This document shows, piece by piece, positions 24,210-35,969 of a stretch of 64,000 nucleotides of DNA (position 1 is the stretch's first letter; each line of letters begins with the position of its first letter). The position numbers and the translations under genes are program-made. The notes beneath the pieces were generated by a model. That model searched no databases. It saw only the letters and a list, made by a program, of their open reading frames with translations, and was not told where the DNA came from. The stretch lies in NCBI RefSeq assembly GCF_010095445.2, contig NZ_WFGV02000017.1:40963-104962 (forward strand), written 5' to 3'. Source of the DNA: Pseudomonas sp. TNT3 (GTDB lineage: Bacteria > Pseudomonadota > Gammaproteobacteria > Pseudomonadales > Pseudomonadaceae).

Positions 24210-27163
24210 TCAGCATCCAGGTGCAGCGGCGTAATGACACGGCCGTCGCTTTCCGCTTCGCCAAGGTTGGCGTCGACGAAGTAAACGCGGTCATCGGCCA
24301 GTTGCCCCTTGTCGACCAGATAATCCTTGATGCTGCTGGCGCGGTCCTGACCCAGCTGGCGTAACAGCACGTCACTGGAACTCCAGAACTTGATAACGCC
24401 TTCGCGCATTTTCGCGGTGCGTTCTTCCTTGCCCAGATCCTTCCACTCGGCAGGAGGTTGAGTCTTCAGGCGTGTGCGGTAGATCCCTTCCAGCAGTGCG
24501 CCCTTTTCGCCGTCCGGCACCTCCAGAAGAGAGGCTTGGGCCGGCACTTTGTCGCCGCGACGCTGGAGCATCTTGTAGTAGTTGTATTGGTATTCCCGCT
24601 CCAGACGTTGCTCGGCGATCAGCGGGCCGTCACTGCTGGCCGCCGCAGTCCCTTCAATTTCCAGGCGCAGGGCTGGGCGTTCCTTGAGGGCCTGGGACAG
24701 TTTGATCAATGCCTCTTCGGCATCCTTGCTCAAGTCACTTGAACCTGGGGCGAAGGAGACGGTGCCCAGATCCTGCGAGCCACCACCGCTGACCAGTCCG
24801 CCGATCAATTTGAAGGGGGCAGCAGCCGCTTTCACGATCAGGTTGCGCAGGGTTTGCCAGACGATCGGCATAACGCTGAACTGGGGGTTGTTGAGATCGC
24901 CAGTGACCGGCAGTTCGATCGAGATCTTGCCGTCGACGTCTTTGAGCAGCGCAATCGCCAGTTTCAACGGCAGGCTCACTGCATCGGGGCTGTCGACTTT
25001 TTCGCCCAGTTGCAGCTGTTCGACCACCACTTTGTTTTCGGCTTTGAGCTGGCCTTTGGTGATGAGGTAATGCAGGTCGAGATTAAGTCGACCCTTGCGG
25101 ATGCGGTAACCGGCAAATTTGCCGGAGTAGGGCGTCAGTGTGGTCAGTTCCACGCGCTTGAAGCTGGTCGCAATGTCCAGGCTGGCCATCGGGTCGAACG
25201 GGTTGACCGCGCCCTTGATGGTCACTGGCGCATAGCGGTCGACCTTGCCCTTGATGTCGACGGTGGCCGGTTTCATCTGGCGGCTGTCGATGGTGCCAAT
25301 CGCACCGTTGAGCTGTTGGATGGCGGTGGCAAAGTTTGGCGTCAGGCTGAAGTCGGCGAAGTTGGCCGACCCGTCATTGATGGCAATGCCGCCAATGTGA
25401 ATGCCCAGGGGTTTGTCCTTGCTGGCCGGTTTGGCGGCAGTGGATTTACTGCCAGAGTCGGCCGGTTGCGGGATCAGCAAATCATCGACGTTGGTTGTGC
25501 GGTCATCGTTGATCATGAAGCGTACGTAAGGCTGGAACAGGTTGACCTTGTCGATCGACAAGCTGTCGCCATGCTGATAATTCAGACCTTCGACCACGAC
25601 CTGTTGCCACTTTAGAAAGTCGCGGGTCTTCAGGGTATCGAGGGTGTGCAGTTGATCGATCTGAGCCCGACCGGTGACGCTGAGCGCGAGGGGCTCGGTG
25701 CTTTTCAGGTCGACAGCCAGGTCACTGCCCAGCATGCCGCTGCGCAGCTCGAGGCGAATAAAGGGGTTGATGTAGGACTGGGCGACACGCAGGTCGATAT
25801 CTTTGGTTTGAACCTGGAGCTTCGCATTGACCGGCGCCAGATTGACGGTGCCTTGCGCGGTGAGCTTGCCTTGCTTGCCGATGCCAGTGTCGAGCTTGAG
25901 GTCGAAAGGCGAGCCGTTGAGGCTATCGAAGTTCTGCAGATCAACGTTCAGCGGCCCGACATCCAGCGCTACGTTGGGCTGAGCCTGACGGTCCGCCAGG
26001 TGCACCTGGTAATTGCGCAGTTGCACGTCTTTGAGCAACACCTGCCATGGCTTGCCGGGCGCGGCAGGTTCAGGTTTCGGTGAATCGGCAGCGGCGGGTG
26101 TGCTGGCGGGTTCGGCGTCGGCTTTGACTTTGGCCGCCGGTTTGGACGGCTGGCTTGCGAACAGTTTTTGCCAGTCGAGCTGCCCGTCTGCTTCGAGGGC
26201 TGCCCAGGTTTCCAGTTTCTGGCTGCGAATCTTGCCGACCACCACTTGCTGCTTGGCCAGGTCGACGGTGGTCTCCGTGACATCCAGACGCTCAAGTTTC
26301 GCCAGAGGACGACCGTCCGGGGCTTTGATGGCAAAGGGCGCGACACTGACCGCGACGTTGCTCAACAGCAGCTCGGTTTGCTTGGACAGGTTGAGTTTGT
26401 AGTCAGTGCTGAGGTTTACAACGCCGTTCTCCAGCACCAGTGGCAAGGCATCGCGAACGTAGGGCCAAAAGAGTTTCATCTGGCCGTTCGTGATTTTCAA
26501 CTTACCTTCGGACGCAATCGGGATCAGGCTGAAATTGCCCGTCCAGTCAATTTGACCGCCTCCTGGCCCGACCGCGACCAGAGTCATGTCGGCGCTGTCA
26601 TCGGGCAGGGTGCTGAGGTTGTTCAGTTCGAAATCGAGTTTGTCGTAGAGAAACTCAATGGGTTCGCTGGGCCGCGCATCCTGGAAGTGCACGTAACCAT
26701 CCGCGAATTTAATGCGCTCGATACGCATCGGGAAAGGTTTGGCGTCAGGGTCTACGGGCGTCGGTTCACTCGCGGGCAGTTTGAACAGACCGATCAGATT
26801 GAGCTGGCCTTCCTTGTTGAAGAGGATTTCGGTCTTGGCTTTGTCCAGCTCGATATCGGACAGGTGCAGTGCCTTGGTCCAGAGGCTGTCGATCTGCAAA
26901 TTGGCGTAGAGACGTTCGAAACCGACTTGTTCCTTGCCTGGCTCACCGAGGGTCAGCCCCCACAGGGTCACTTCAAGGCTGAACGGGTTGAGTTCGATGC
27001 GTTGCAGATGCGCGGGCACGGTGGCGTAGTTGGCCAGTTGCTGGTTGGCCACCCGAAGCACAATGCCCGGCAAAATCAGAAACCCCAGCAGGCTGTAGAG
27101 GGCCAGAGCAGTCAACAAAGCGCCAATAGCGCGAATCAATCCTTTGGGCATGTGCGGCTTCAT
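24206..27163 (-). CDS. DUF748 (AsmA-like) envelope protein
   Basis: A 985-residue protein. An N-terminal membrane anchor (LIRAIGALLTALALYSLLGFLI) is followed by a long beta-rich DUF748 region with repeats typical of AsmA-like proteins. A low-complexity Ala/Pro/Lys linker lies near residue 350-375. Near the C-terminus comes an OmpA-like segment (about 835-900, TVSFAPGSSDLSKDAEEAL). AsmA-like proteins bridge inner and outer membranes and are linked to phospholipid transport; that role here is inferred from the family only. The start at 27163 (MKPHMPKGLI) is one of several possible; it places basic residues before the anchor. Confidence 0.85.
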   Translation of the reverse strand: MKPHMPKGLIRAIGALLTALALYSLLGFLILPGIVLRVANQQLANYATVPAHLQRIELNPFSLEVTLWGLTLGEPGKEQVGFERLYANLQIDSLWTKALHLSDIELDKAKTEILFNKEGQLNLIGLFKLPASEPTPVDPDAKPFPMRIERIKFADGYVHFQDARPSEPIEFLYDKLDFELNNLSTLPDDSADMTLVAVGPGGGQIDWTGNFSLIPIASEGKLKITNGQMKLFWPYVRDALPLVLENGVVNLSTDYKLNLSKQTELLLSNVAVSVAPFAIKAPDGRPLAKLERLDVTETTVDLAKQQVVVGKIRSQKLETWAALEADGQLDWQKLFASQPSKPAAKVKADAEPASTPAAADSPKPEPAAPGKPWQVLLKDVQLRNYQVHLADRQAQPNVALDVGPLNVDLQNFDSLNGSPFDLKLDTGIGKQGKLTAQGTVNLAPVNAKLQVQTKDIDLRVAQSYINPFIRLELRSGMLGSDLAVDLKSTEPLALSVTGRAQIDQLHTLDTLKTRDFLKWQQVVVEGLNYQHGDSLSIDKVNLFQPYVRFMINDDRTTNVDDLLIPQPADSGSKSTAAKPASKDKPLGIHIGGIAINDGSANFADFSLTPNFATAIQQLNGAIGTIDSRQMKPATVDIKGKVDRYAPVTIKGAVNPFDPMASLDIATSFKRVELTTLTPYSGKFAGYRIRKGRLNLDLHYLITKGQLKAENKVVVEQLQLGEKVDSPDAVSLPLKLAIALLKDVDGKISIELPVTGDLNNPQFSVMPIVWQTLRNLIVKAAAAPFKLIGGLVSGGGSQDLGTVSFAPGSSDLSKDAEEALIKLSQALKERPALRLEIEGTAAASSDGPLIAEQRLEREYQYNYYKMLQRRGDKVPAQASLLEVPDGEKGALLEGIYRTRLKTQPPAEWKDLGKEERTAKMREGVIKFWSSSDVLLRQLGQDRASSIKDYLVDKGQLADDRVYFVDANLGEAESDGRVITPLHLDAE

Positions 27164-27256
27164 CTGTCTGAATCGGAGTGCCTTGGAGTATGGCACGCGT
27201 TTCTGGTTCCGAAGTGAACAGGCTTTATGGGATTTGTCTGAAAATGTCGGCAGATG

Positions 27257-28273
27257 TCAGAGCTGCAGGATCAGCGTTTTCAAGGGAGGCTGCTGGTCCA
27301 TCGACGGGAAATCGGCGCCGGGTTTCATCACGGTCCACTCACGAACCGGCCGTCCAGCCTTCTCGGCACAACGCAGTACCTGCTCGCGCCAGTCGTCCAT
27401 GCTGACTTTCGCCAGGTTGTTGCAGCAGATCAGCACGCCGTTGTCGGCGGTGGTCAGCAGCGCTGGTTTGAGCAGGCTCTGGTAGTCGCGCAGCAGGTCG
27501 ACGGTGCCGAACGCGCTCTTCGCCCATGCCGGTGGATCAAGCAGCACCAGGTCGTGCTGACGTTGTTCCAGGCGCTGATAGCTTGGTAGTTTCTGCCCGC
27601 GACGCTGGCTGATCGGCAGACCGGCCAGTTGGCGGATCGCCGGGAAATAATCGGACTGGACGAATTCCATGGTCGGCAATTGCGGGTTGAGCAGGCCATT
27701 CTCGCGACCGACTGCCAGGTTACCCTCGGCAAAGTCCAGGTTGCACACTTCGCGCGCGCCACCGGCCGCAGCACTGAGGCCGACACCACAGGTGTAGGCG
27801 AACAGGTTGAGTACGCTTTTGTTGCTGCTGTGTGCCTTGACCCAGCCACGGGTGTTGCGCAGGTCGAGAAACAACAGAGGGTCCTGACCCGCGTGACGAC
27901 CGCGGACCCGGTAGTTGAGCCCCCACTCGTGACCGACCAGGTCCTGCAACGCGGCTTCGTCGGCTTGGTAAACCGTGTCTTCGCGGTCAATGCGTGAGTT
28001 GCCACGGGAGCGGTCGTTGTAGACCAGCAGCGTTTCAACGCCCAAGTGTTGATTGATCGTGGCATGCAACTGCAGCAGGGCGTCGCGTTCCAGCGCTTGG
28101 TGGAAGCTTTGCACCAGCAACTGTGGACCGTAACGGTCGATGGTCAAACCGCCAGCGCCTTCCTGGCTGCCATGGAACAGTCGGTAGCAATCGGTGCCTT
28201 GCTGATGCAGTTCGGCAAGCAGGTCCTGGCGCTGATCGAGGGCGGCGCGCAGCGCCTGATTCAAGGAAGACAT
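27257..28273 (-). CDS. SAM-dependent methyltransferase of the RlmI/PF10672 type
   Basis: A 338-residue class I methyltransferase. The SAM-binding motif is in LNLFAYTCGVGLSAAAGGAREVCNLDF near residue 135-160, and the catalytic DLVLLDPPAWAKS near 255 resembles rRNA m5C and m2G methyltransferases such as RlmI. The N-terminal ~100 residues (GTDCYRLFHGSQEGAGGLTIDRYG) match the RNA-binding portion of RlmI, but it is shorter than E. coli RlmI (396 residues). The substrate may be rRNA and the modified position is not knowable here. Confidence 0.85.
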   Translation of the reverse strand: MSSLNQALRAALDQRQDLLAELHQQGTDCYRLFHGSQEGAGGLTIDRYGPQLLVQSFHQALERDALLQLHATINQHLGVETLLVYNDRSRGNSRIDREDTVYQADEAALQDLVGHEWGLNYRVRGRHAGQDPLLFLDLRNTRGWVKAHSSNKSVLNLFAYTCGVGLSAAAGGAREVCNLDFAEGNLAVGRENGLLNPQLPTMEFVQSDYFPAIRQLAGLPISQRRGQKLPSYQRLEQRQHDLVLLDPPAWAKSAFGTVDLLRDYQSLLKPALLTTADNGVLICCNNLAKVSMDDWREQVLRCAEKAGRPVREWTVMKPGADFPSMDQQPPLKTLILQL

Positions 28274-28359
28274 GCTGGGCGCCTTGCAGGAGGTAATTTG
28301 GCGCGGGAGTTTAACACTGTGTGGAAGGGGATTGCCTGTGGCGAGGGCGGATACCCGGC

Positions 28360-29232
28360 TCAGGTCAGTAAGCCCATCCGCCGCTTGGCCCGTTGAACCG
28401 AACCGTTACGGACTGCCCAGCGCAACATCGGCGCGCTGCGATTGACACTGGCGCGGATCAGTTTTCGTTGCAGCGGGGTCTGGTGGACACCCAGCATGTC
28501 GCTGGCCCAGTCCGGCAGCAGGTCGATCCCGGCTTGCATCATCAACCCGCCGAACGGCTTGGCCAACCGGCTGGGGGATGGCGCGTTCATGAGCAGCCGC
28601 AACACCTCGCGACTGCGCTCATCGCACAGCAACTGCGGACGGACGCGCTCAAGGTAGTTGGCAATGTCTTGCCGCGAGTGAGGTACATCACGGGCGCCTA
28701 ACCGTTCGGCGACCAAAGCGATTTCGTCGTAATAGCGGTCCTGATCCGCCAGGGACAGGTTCGGATTTCGATACCGCAGGTGCGCAGCGAGAAAGTTGCT
28801 GACTTCGGCCACATGAACCCAGGTCAACAGATCGGGGTCGCTGGCAGCGTAGGGGCGTCCGTCAGGCGCGGTGCCGGTGACTTGAAGGTGAATGGTGCGG
28901 ACTTTCTCGATCAACCAGTCGGCATCTTTTCGTGAGCCGAAGGTGGTGCCTGAGATGAACTGGCCGGTGCGGCGCAATCGGCCGAGCATGTCCTCGCGAA
29001 AATTCGAGTGGTCCCACACCCCGGCCAGCGCCAAGGGGTGCAAGGCTTGCAACATCAGCGCGCTGATACCACCAATCAGCATGCTGCTGAAGTCGCCATG
29101 AACTTGCCAGCTCACCGAGTCGGGACCGAACAGGCCGGGATCACCTTTGGGGTTTTCCAGGTCAAGTTTGCCGAGGGACAGACCGGTCAGGCTCATGATC
29201 TGGGTTTCGATGCGACTGCGGATGTATTCCAT
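28360..29232 (-). CDS. MpaB-like oxygenase (DUF2236)
   Basis: A 290-residue protein of the DUF2236/MpaB family, related to latex-clearing oxygenases and mycophenolic acid MpaB. Family hallmarks are visible: WQVHGDFSSMLIGGISALMLQALHPLA with the conserved His, and LTWVHVAEVSNFLAAHLRY. The histidines are candidate heme ligands. The domain occupies nearly the full length. Its substrate is unknown. It lies alone, bounded downstream by a methyltransferase gene and upstream by a REP-like repeat. Confidence 0.85.
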   Translation of the reverse strand: MEYIRSRIETQIMSLTGLSLGKLDLENPKGDPGLFGPDSVSWQVHGDFSSMLIGGISALMLQALHPLALAGVWDHSNFREDMLGRLRRTGQFISGTTFGSRKDADWLIEKVRTIHLQVTGTAPDGRPYAASDPDLLTWVHVAEVSNFLAAHLRYRNPNLSLADQDRYYDEIALVAERLGARDVPHSRQDIANYLERVRPQLLCDERSREVLRLLMNAPSPSRLAKPFGGLMMQAGIDLLPDWASDMLGVHQTPLQRKLIRASVNRSAPMLRWAVRNGSVQRAKRRMGLLT

Positions 29233-29276
29233 GGCGACTCAATGGCGAAAAAATTACGGACCTGAAATACCCCTGT

Positions 29277-29357
29277 AGGAGCTGCCGCAGGCTGCGATCT
29301 TTTGATTTTGATTCTCTAAAAAACAAGATCAAAAGATCGCAGCCTGCGGCAGCTCCT
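29277..29357. repeat. REP-like inverted repeat, perfect 30-bp arms
   Basis: Arms 29277-29306 and 29328-29357 are exact reverse complements around the GCTGCCGCAGGCTGCGATC core, with a 21-base loop. It is the longest perfect inverted repeat in the window and shares its core with 3678-3753. It lies between the acs 3' end and the MpaB-like gene. Confidence 0.9.
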
Positions 29358-29381
29358 GCGGGGGGCATTGCGAGTCCAATG

Positions 29382-31319
<1,938 letters not shown>

Positions 31320-31328
31320 GACGGTTCC

Positions 31329-31341
31329 TTATTCTTGTTTT
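31329..31341 (-). promoter_or_regulatory. Candidate Hfq/Crc CA motif in the acs leader
   Basis: Read on the minus strand the bases are AAAACAAGAATAA, matching the AANAANAA-type Hfq/Crc recognition pattern. It ends 10 bases before the acs ATG, overlapping the ribosome-binding region. Hfq with Crc bound here would block translation until CrcZ (37.5-37.9 kb) sequesters Hfq. The match is visible; function is inferred. Confidence 0.6.
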
Positions 31342-31399
31342 GCGACAAGATATAAAGATGCGCCGAGTAGTGGATCGGTTCAAGTCAGACACAAACCAA

Positions 31400-31426
31400 T
31401 GTGGGAGCGGGCAGCCCGCTCCCACA
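31400..31426. repeat. REP-like inverted repeat (GTGGGAGCGGG/CCCGCTCCCAC)
   Basis: Two perfect 12-base arms with a 3-base loop lie between pgi and acs. It is the same family as the repeat at 14074-14155. Confidence 0.85.
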
Positions 31427-31441
31427 AGGCATTGCTTACGA

Positions 31442-33106
31442 TCAGCCGCGGTGACGACCGCGGAAATAGTTGATCAAGCCTTGGGTCGAGGCATCGTCAG
31501 CCGGAGTTTCTTCGCTGCCGACCAGGCGGTTGTAGACGCCTTTGCCGAGTTCTTTGCCCAGCTCCACACCCCATTGGTCGAAGGCGTTGATGCCCCAGAT
31601 CACGCTTTGCACGAAGACTTTGTGTTCGTACATCGCCACCAATGCGCCGAGACGACGTGGGCTGATGCGCTCCACCACGATGGTGTTGCTTGGGCGGTTG
31701 CCCGGGATCACCTTGTGCGGCGCGACTGTGTGAATTTCTTCTTCACTCATGCCTTTGTCACGCAGCTCGGTTTCGGCTTCCGCCAGTGTTTTGCCCAGCA
31801 TCAATGCCTGGCTCTGGGACAGGCAGTTGGCGTACAGCCACTGGTGGTGGTCGGAGACCGGATTGAAGCTGACGATCGGCACGATGAAGTCGGCCGGAAT
31901 CAGTTGGGTACCCTGGTGCAGCAACTGGTGATAGGCGTGTTGGCCGTTGCAACCCACGCCGCCCCAGATGACCGGGCCCGTTTCGGTGGACACTGGCGTG
32001 CCATCCTGGCGAACACTCTTGCCGTTGGATTCCATGTCCAGCTGTTGCAAATGCTTGGTGATGTTACGCAGGTAGTGATCGTACGGCAGGATCGCGTGAC
32101 TCTGCGCGCCCCAGAAGTTGCCGTACCAGACGCCGAGCAGCGCCAGCAATACCGGCATGTTCTGTTCGAAAGGAGCGCTCTGGAAATGCTGGTCCATGGT
32201 GTAGGCACCGGACAGCAGTTCCTTGAAGTTGGACATGCCGATGGCCAGGGCAATCGGCAGACCGATGGCCGACCACAACGAGTAACGGCCGCCAACCCAG
32301 TCCCACATCGGAAAGATGTTTTCTTCACGAATACCGAAAGCCACCGCTGCCGCGTTGTTGCTGGACACGGCAATGAAGTGACGATACAGCTCCGCCTCGG
32401 AACCGCCCTGAGCCAGGTACCAGGCGCGCGCTGCCTGGGCGTTCTTCAGGGTTTCGAGGGTGTTGAAGGATTTCGACGAAACGATGAACAGCGTGGTCTC
32501 GGCACGCAGCTTCATGGTCAGCTCGTGGAACTCACTGCCATCGATGTTCGCCAGGTAATGGCAACGCACGCCTTTCTGGGCGTAGGACAGCAGTGCTTCG
32601 GACACCAGTTCCGGGCCGAGGAACGAACCACCGATGCCGATGTTGACCACGTCAGTGATCGGCTTCTCGGTGTAACCACGCCATAAACCGTCGTGGATGC
32701 GGCCCACGAGATCGGTGATCTGATTCAGCACCTTGTGGACTTCCGGCATCACGTTGACGCCGTTGACCGACAACTTGTCGCCAACTGGACGGCGCAGCGC
32801 GGTGTGCAGGGCAGGGCGACCTTCGGACGAGTTGACGATTTCGCCTTCAAACAGCGACTTGATAGCGCCTTTGAGGTCGACTTCGTTGGCCAGACCCACC
32901 AGCAGGTTGCGGGTCTCGGCGTTGATCAGGTTTTTCGAGTAATCGAGAAACAGACCGCAGCTACTGAGGGTGAATTGGGTAAAGCGCTGCGGATCGGCAT
33001 TAAACGCTTCGCGCATGCTGAAATCCTGCATGGCTTGGCGGTGATCATTCAACGCTTGCCAGGCGGGCAGAGCGGTCACGTCGTGAGGAGTGCGGTAGTA
33101 CGCCAT
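31442..33106 (-). CDS. pgi: Pgi, glucose-6-phosphate isomerase
   Basis: A 554-residue enzyme of typical length. The PGI signatures are present: the sugar-phosphate SIS motif [15 protein letters not shown], and later [23 protein letters not shown], with an active-site Glu in [23 protein letters not shown]. It interconverts glucose-6-phosphate and fructose-6-phosphate. In Pseudomonas, which lacks phosphofructokinase, it serves mainly gluconeogenesis and the Entner-Doudoroff cycle. The next gene upstream on the same strand is panC, separated by a 337-base gap. Confidence 0.97.
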   Translation of the reverse strand: MAYYRTPHDVTALPAWQALNDHRQAMQDFSMREAFNADPQRFTQFTLSSCGLFLDYSKNLINAETRNLLVGLANEVDLKGAIKSLFEGEIVNSSEGRPALHTALRRPVGDKLSVNGVNVMPEVHKVLNQITDLVGRIHDGLWRGYTEKPITDVVNIGIGGSFLGPELVSEALLSYAQKGVRCHYLANIDGSEFHELTMKLRAETTLFIVSSKSFNTLETLKNAQAARAWYLAQGGSEAELYRHFIAVSSNNAAAVAFGIREENIFPMWDWVGGRYSLWSAIGLPIALAIGMSNFKELLSGAYTMDQHFQSAPFEQNMPVLLALLGVWYGNFWGAQSHAILPYDHYLRNITKHLQQLDMESNGKSVRQDGTPVSTETGPVIWGGVGCNGQHAYHQLLHQGTQLIPADFIVPIVSFNPVSDHHQWLYANCLSQSQALMLGKTLAEAETELRDKGMSEEEIHTVAPHKVIPGNRPSNTIVVERISPRRLGALVAMYEHKVFVQSVIWGINAFDQWGVELGKELGKGVYNRLVGSEETPADDASTQGLINYFRGRHRG

Positions 33107-33443
33107 CGCTGCGGGTTTCCTTTTTACTTGAACGGCCTTTTGAACACTAAAAATACCGGATCGCTGCGGGTGGGCGTCCGGTCAACTGCGTCTTCACGTT
33201 TTCATGGCGCAGGGCGAATACAGTAACCTTCGCGCTGCGATCTGTCTTGACTTTGTCTGACCCGTCCCCGGTACTTTTTTATACATAAAGAAGAGGGTGA
33301 GCCGACAAACGGAAGGATGTGCGGGTTTTGGCTCGGTCAGGCGACCTGAACCGAGTAGGGGAAAGCTGAACCAGATTCGATGTGAAAGCAGGCGCGAATC
33401 TGCTGGGTCATCCAGCATCATGCTGGATGACCGACCGCACTTT
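33107..33443. other. Intergenic region between pgi and panC
   Basis: A 337-base stretch without a convincing gene. It holds the presumed pgi promoter region on the minus strand and, close to panC, a GC-balanced stem-loop (33406-33432, described separately). I see no other repeat or RNA motif. Confidence 0.6.
33406..33432 (-). terminator. Strong stem-loop after panC
   Basis: GGTCATCCAGCAT and ATGCTGGATGACC form a 13-bp perfect stem, 11 bases beyond the panC stop. No T-run follows, so it is a transcript-stabilising or weak termination hairpin rather than a classic intrinsic terminator. Confidence 0.55.
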
Positions 33444-34304
33444 CTACGCCGTGGCGTCGAGGTTGATGTGCAGGTTGTCGATCAGGCGCGTTGTCCCCAG
33501 ATACGCGGCTACCAGAATGACCAGGTCCCGATCCTCCGGGGTTGCCGGACGCAAGGTCCGCGCTTCACGTATTTCCAGGTAATCCGGACGCAGCCCGGCG
33601 GTTTCCAGCTGTTTGATCTGGGCATCGATGAGCGCCGGGAAATCCCTGTCGCCCTGTTTGATCGCCCCGCCAATTTGCGTCAGGCCTTGATACACCACGG
33701 GTGCAACGGAGCGCTGTTGTTCATTGAGAAAGCCATTACGCGAGGAAAGCGCCAGGCCATCGGCTGCACGAACAGTAGGCTCGCCAATGATCTGCACAGG
33801 CATGTTCAGGTCATGAACCAGGGACTTGATCACGGCCAATTGCTGGAAGTCTTTCTGGCCAAAGATCGCCAGGTCCGGCTGGACCATGTTGAACAGCTTG
33901 CTGACCACTGTCGCCACGCCTTCGAAGTGACCGGGACGACTGGCGCCGCACAGGCCTTCGGAGAGCTGTGGAACACTGACGCGGGTCTGACCTTGCATGC
34001 CGTCCGGGTACATCTCTTCAACGCTTGGCGCGAACAGCAAATGGCAGCCCGCCTGGAGCAGTTTTTCCTGATCCGCAGCGAGGGTTCTCGGGTATTTGTC
34101 GAGGTCTTCGCCGGCCCCAAATTGCAACGGGTTGACGAAGATGCTCGCGACCACGAAATCCACTCGTTGAGTGGCTTTGGTGATCAGCGCGATATGGCCG
34201 CTGTGCAAGTTGCCCATGGTGGGCACGAAGCCGATGCGCTTGCCTTCGCTACGGGCGCGGGCGACGGCGGCTCGAAGTTCGCGTACGGTTTTTACGGTGT
34301 TCAT
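33444..34304 (-). CDS. panC: PanC, pantothenate synthetase
   Basis: A 286-residue enzyme that joins pantoate and beta-alanine with ATP. The N-terminal HIGH-like motif is [14 protein letters not shown]. The catalytic region includes [18 protein letters not shown] and the [12 protein letters not shown] segment. The gene overlaps panB by four bases (34301-34304), giving a translationally coupled panBC operon. Confidence 0.97.
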   Translation of the reverse strand: MNTVKTVRELRAAVARARSEGKRIGFVPTMGNLHSGHIALITKATQRVDFVVASIFVNPLQFGAGEDLDKYPRTLAADQEKLLQAGCHLLFAPSVEEMYPDGMQGQTRVSVPQLSEGLCGASRPGHFEGVATVVSKLFNMVQPDLAIFGQKDFQQLAVIKSLVHDLNMPVQIIGEPTVRAADGLALSSRNGFLNEQQRSVAPVVYQGLTQIGGAIKQGDRDFPALIDAQIKQLETAGLRPDYLEIREARTLRPATPEDRDLVILVAAYLGTTRLIDNLHINLDATA

Positions 34305-35101
34305 GCAGAGAATCCGTGTTCGATACCTGGGAAGGTCGCCGCTTTGACGTCAGTGACGTAGGCAGTCAACGCCGCATCAATGCTGGTCTGACCGGCCATG
34401 AAGTTTTTCACGAATTTTGGCATGCGACCTGTAATCGACAACCCCAGCATGTCGTGCATCACCAATACCTGGCCATCTGTGGCGCTGCCTGCGCCGATGC
34501 CGATAACCGGGATCTTCACTGCCTGGGTAATTTCTTCGGCCAGCTCGCTCGGGACGCATTCAAGCAGCAGCATCGCTGCGCCGGCTTGTTCCAGCGAGAT
34601 CGCATCGGCACGCATTTGTCGCGCCTGGTTTTCGTTACGTCCCTGAACTTTGTAGCCGCCCAGGATGTTCACTGATTGAGGTGTCAGTCCCATGTGAGCG
34701 CAGACGGGGATGCCACGCTCGGCCAGCAAGCGAATCGAGTCCGCAAGCCACAATGCCCCTTCAACCTTGATCATGTGCGCACCGGCCTGCATCAACAGCG
34801 CGCTGTTGGTCATGGCTTGTTCAGTGGTGGCGTAGGCCATGAAAGGCAGGTCGGCGAGGATCAATGCGTCGGTGTTGCCGCGTTTGACGCACGCCACGTG
34901 GTAAGCCATCTCAGCGGTGGTCACCGGCAGCGTGCTGTCATGACCCTGCAAAACCATGCCGAGGGAGTCACCCACCAACAGCACTTCGACGCCAGCCTGA
35001 TTGCAGGCGTGGGCGAAGGTCGCGTCATAGCAGGTCAGCATGGTGATTTTTTCACCTTTTTGCTTGAGACCTTGCAGGGTGGTCAGGGTAATGGCTGGCA
35101 T
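34301..35101 (-). CDS. panB: PanB, ketopantoate hydroxymethyltransferase
   Basis: A 266-residue TIM-barrel enzyme. The active-site signature is [34 protein letters not shown], with metal-binding Asp near residue 45, and a [21 protein letters not shown] segment further on. It makes ketopantoate from ketoisovalerate, a product of the valine pathway whose enzymes IlvI, IlvH and IlvC are also encoded here. The gene lies 379 bases downstream of folK across a REP-like repeat. Confidence 0.97.
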   Translation of the reverse strand: MPAITLTTLQGLKQKGEKITMLTCYDATFAHACNQAGVEVLLVGDSLGMVLQGHDSTLPVTTAEMAYHVACVKRGNTDALILADLPFMAYATTEQAMTNSALLMQAGAHMIKVEGALWLADSIRLLAERGIPVCAHMGLTPQSVNILGGYKVQGRNENQARQMRADAISLEQAGAAMLLLECVPSELAEEITQAVKIPVIGIGAGSATDGQVLVMHDMLGLSITGRMPKFVKNFMAGQTSIDAALTAYVTDVKAATFPGIEHGFSA

Positions 35102-35480
35102 GAAAAGTTCCTCATTCAGGCGCTGTGAAAACTACTGCGAGTAACGCGCGTGATTCTTCGTTAAATACAGGCGCACGGTCTGTTGTCGTGCTTTTAAGGC
35201 CTGGATTGCGCCCTTCAACGCCGTGTTGGCGGCAACGGGACGCCTATAGTCGTGAGGAGAACTCGGGAAGTCAATTGCGTGTGTTACCGCATTGTTACGC
35301 ATGAGGTGTTACCGGCGTAACTGATGCGATTCAGCAGACGGGATGCGGCGGCGGCATAAGGGGGGGCTCCGCGTTTCTATAGGAACAAAGCTTGCTCGTG
35401 ATAGTGACGTGTCAGTCGACATGCGTGCCGTATTTCAGTCAGCTATCGCGAGCAAGCATTGCTCCTGCAGAGGGATTTCA
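35102..35480. other. Intergenic region between panB and folK
   Basis: A 379-base gap. The half next to folK holds a REP-like inverted repeat (35381-35466). The half next to panB has no recognisable motif beyond a likely panB promoter and leader that I cannot place confidently. Confidence 0.6.
35381..35466. repeat. REP-like inverted repeat (AGCTTGCTCGTGATAG type)
   Basis: Arms 35381-35404 and 35443-35466 are reverse complements with three mismatches, around AGCAAGC and CTATC. This is a second REP family distinct from the GCTGCCGCAGGC type. Confidence 0.75.
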
Positions 35481-35966
35481 TCAATTTTGGGGAATGCGCT
35501 CCAGCCCGACAAACGGGCAAGCCTGGAGTAATTCGCCAAGTACCCGGCCATCGGCCAAGCGCAGGTCTGCAGGCGCCAGTTCGGCCAGCGGATACAGAAC
35601 GAACGCGCGTTCCTGCATATGGTAGTGGGGGACTTTGAGGCGAGGCTCGTCGATCAGTCGATCGCCGAACAGCACGATATCGAGATCCAGCGTTCGTGGC
35701 CCCCAACGTTCGAGGCGTTCGCGCCCCTGGTCATTCTCGATGGCTTGCAGCGCATCCAGTAGCTCCAATGGCGGGAGCAGGCTGTCGAGGGCCGCAACCG
35801 CGTTGGTGTAACGCGGTTGGCCGGGCAGCAATGAATCGCTTTGATAAAACGCGGAAACGGCGACCAGTTCGGTGCATGGCAGTTGCGCCAGCGCGTCGAC
35901 CGCGCTGCGCAATTGTTCGGCGGGGTCAGCCAGATTGCTGCCCATGCCGATGTAGATGCGTTCCAT
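35481..35966 (-). CDS. folK: FolK, HPPK (6-hydroxymethyl-dihydropterin pyrophosphokinase)
   Basis: A 161-residue enzyme. The start MERIYIGMGSNLADP and the segment RWGPRTLDLDIVLFGDRLID, with LDLDI metal-binding Asp, are diagnostic. It transfers pyrophosphate from ATP to hydroxymethyl-dihydropterin in folate synthesis. It follows pcnB by three bases, a conserved pair across gammaproteobacteria. Confidence 0.96.
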   Translation of the reverse strand: MERIYIGMGSNLADPAEQLRSAVDALAQLPCTELVAVSAFYQSDSLLPGQPRYTNAVAALDSLLPPLELLDALQAIENDQGRERLERWGPRTLDLDIVLFGDRLIDEPRLKVPHYHMQERAFVLYPLAELAPADLRLADGRVLGELLQACPFVGLERIPQN

Positions 35967-35969
35967 GAG

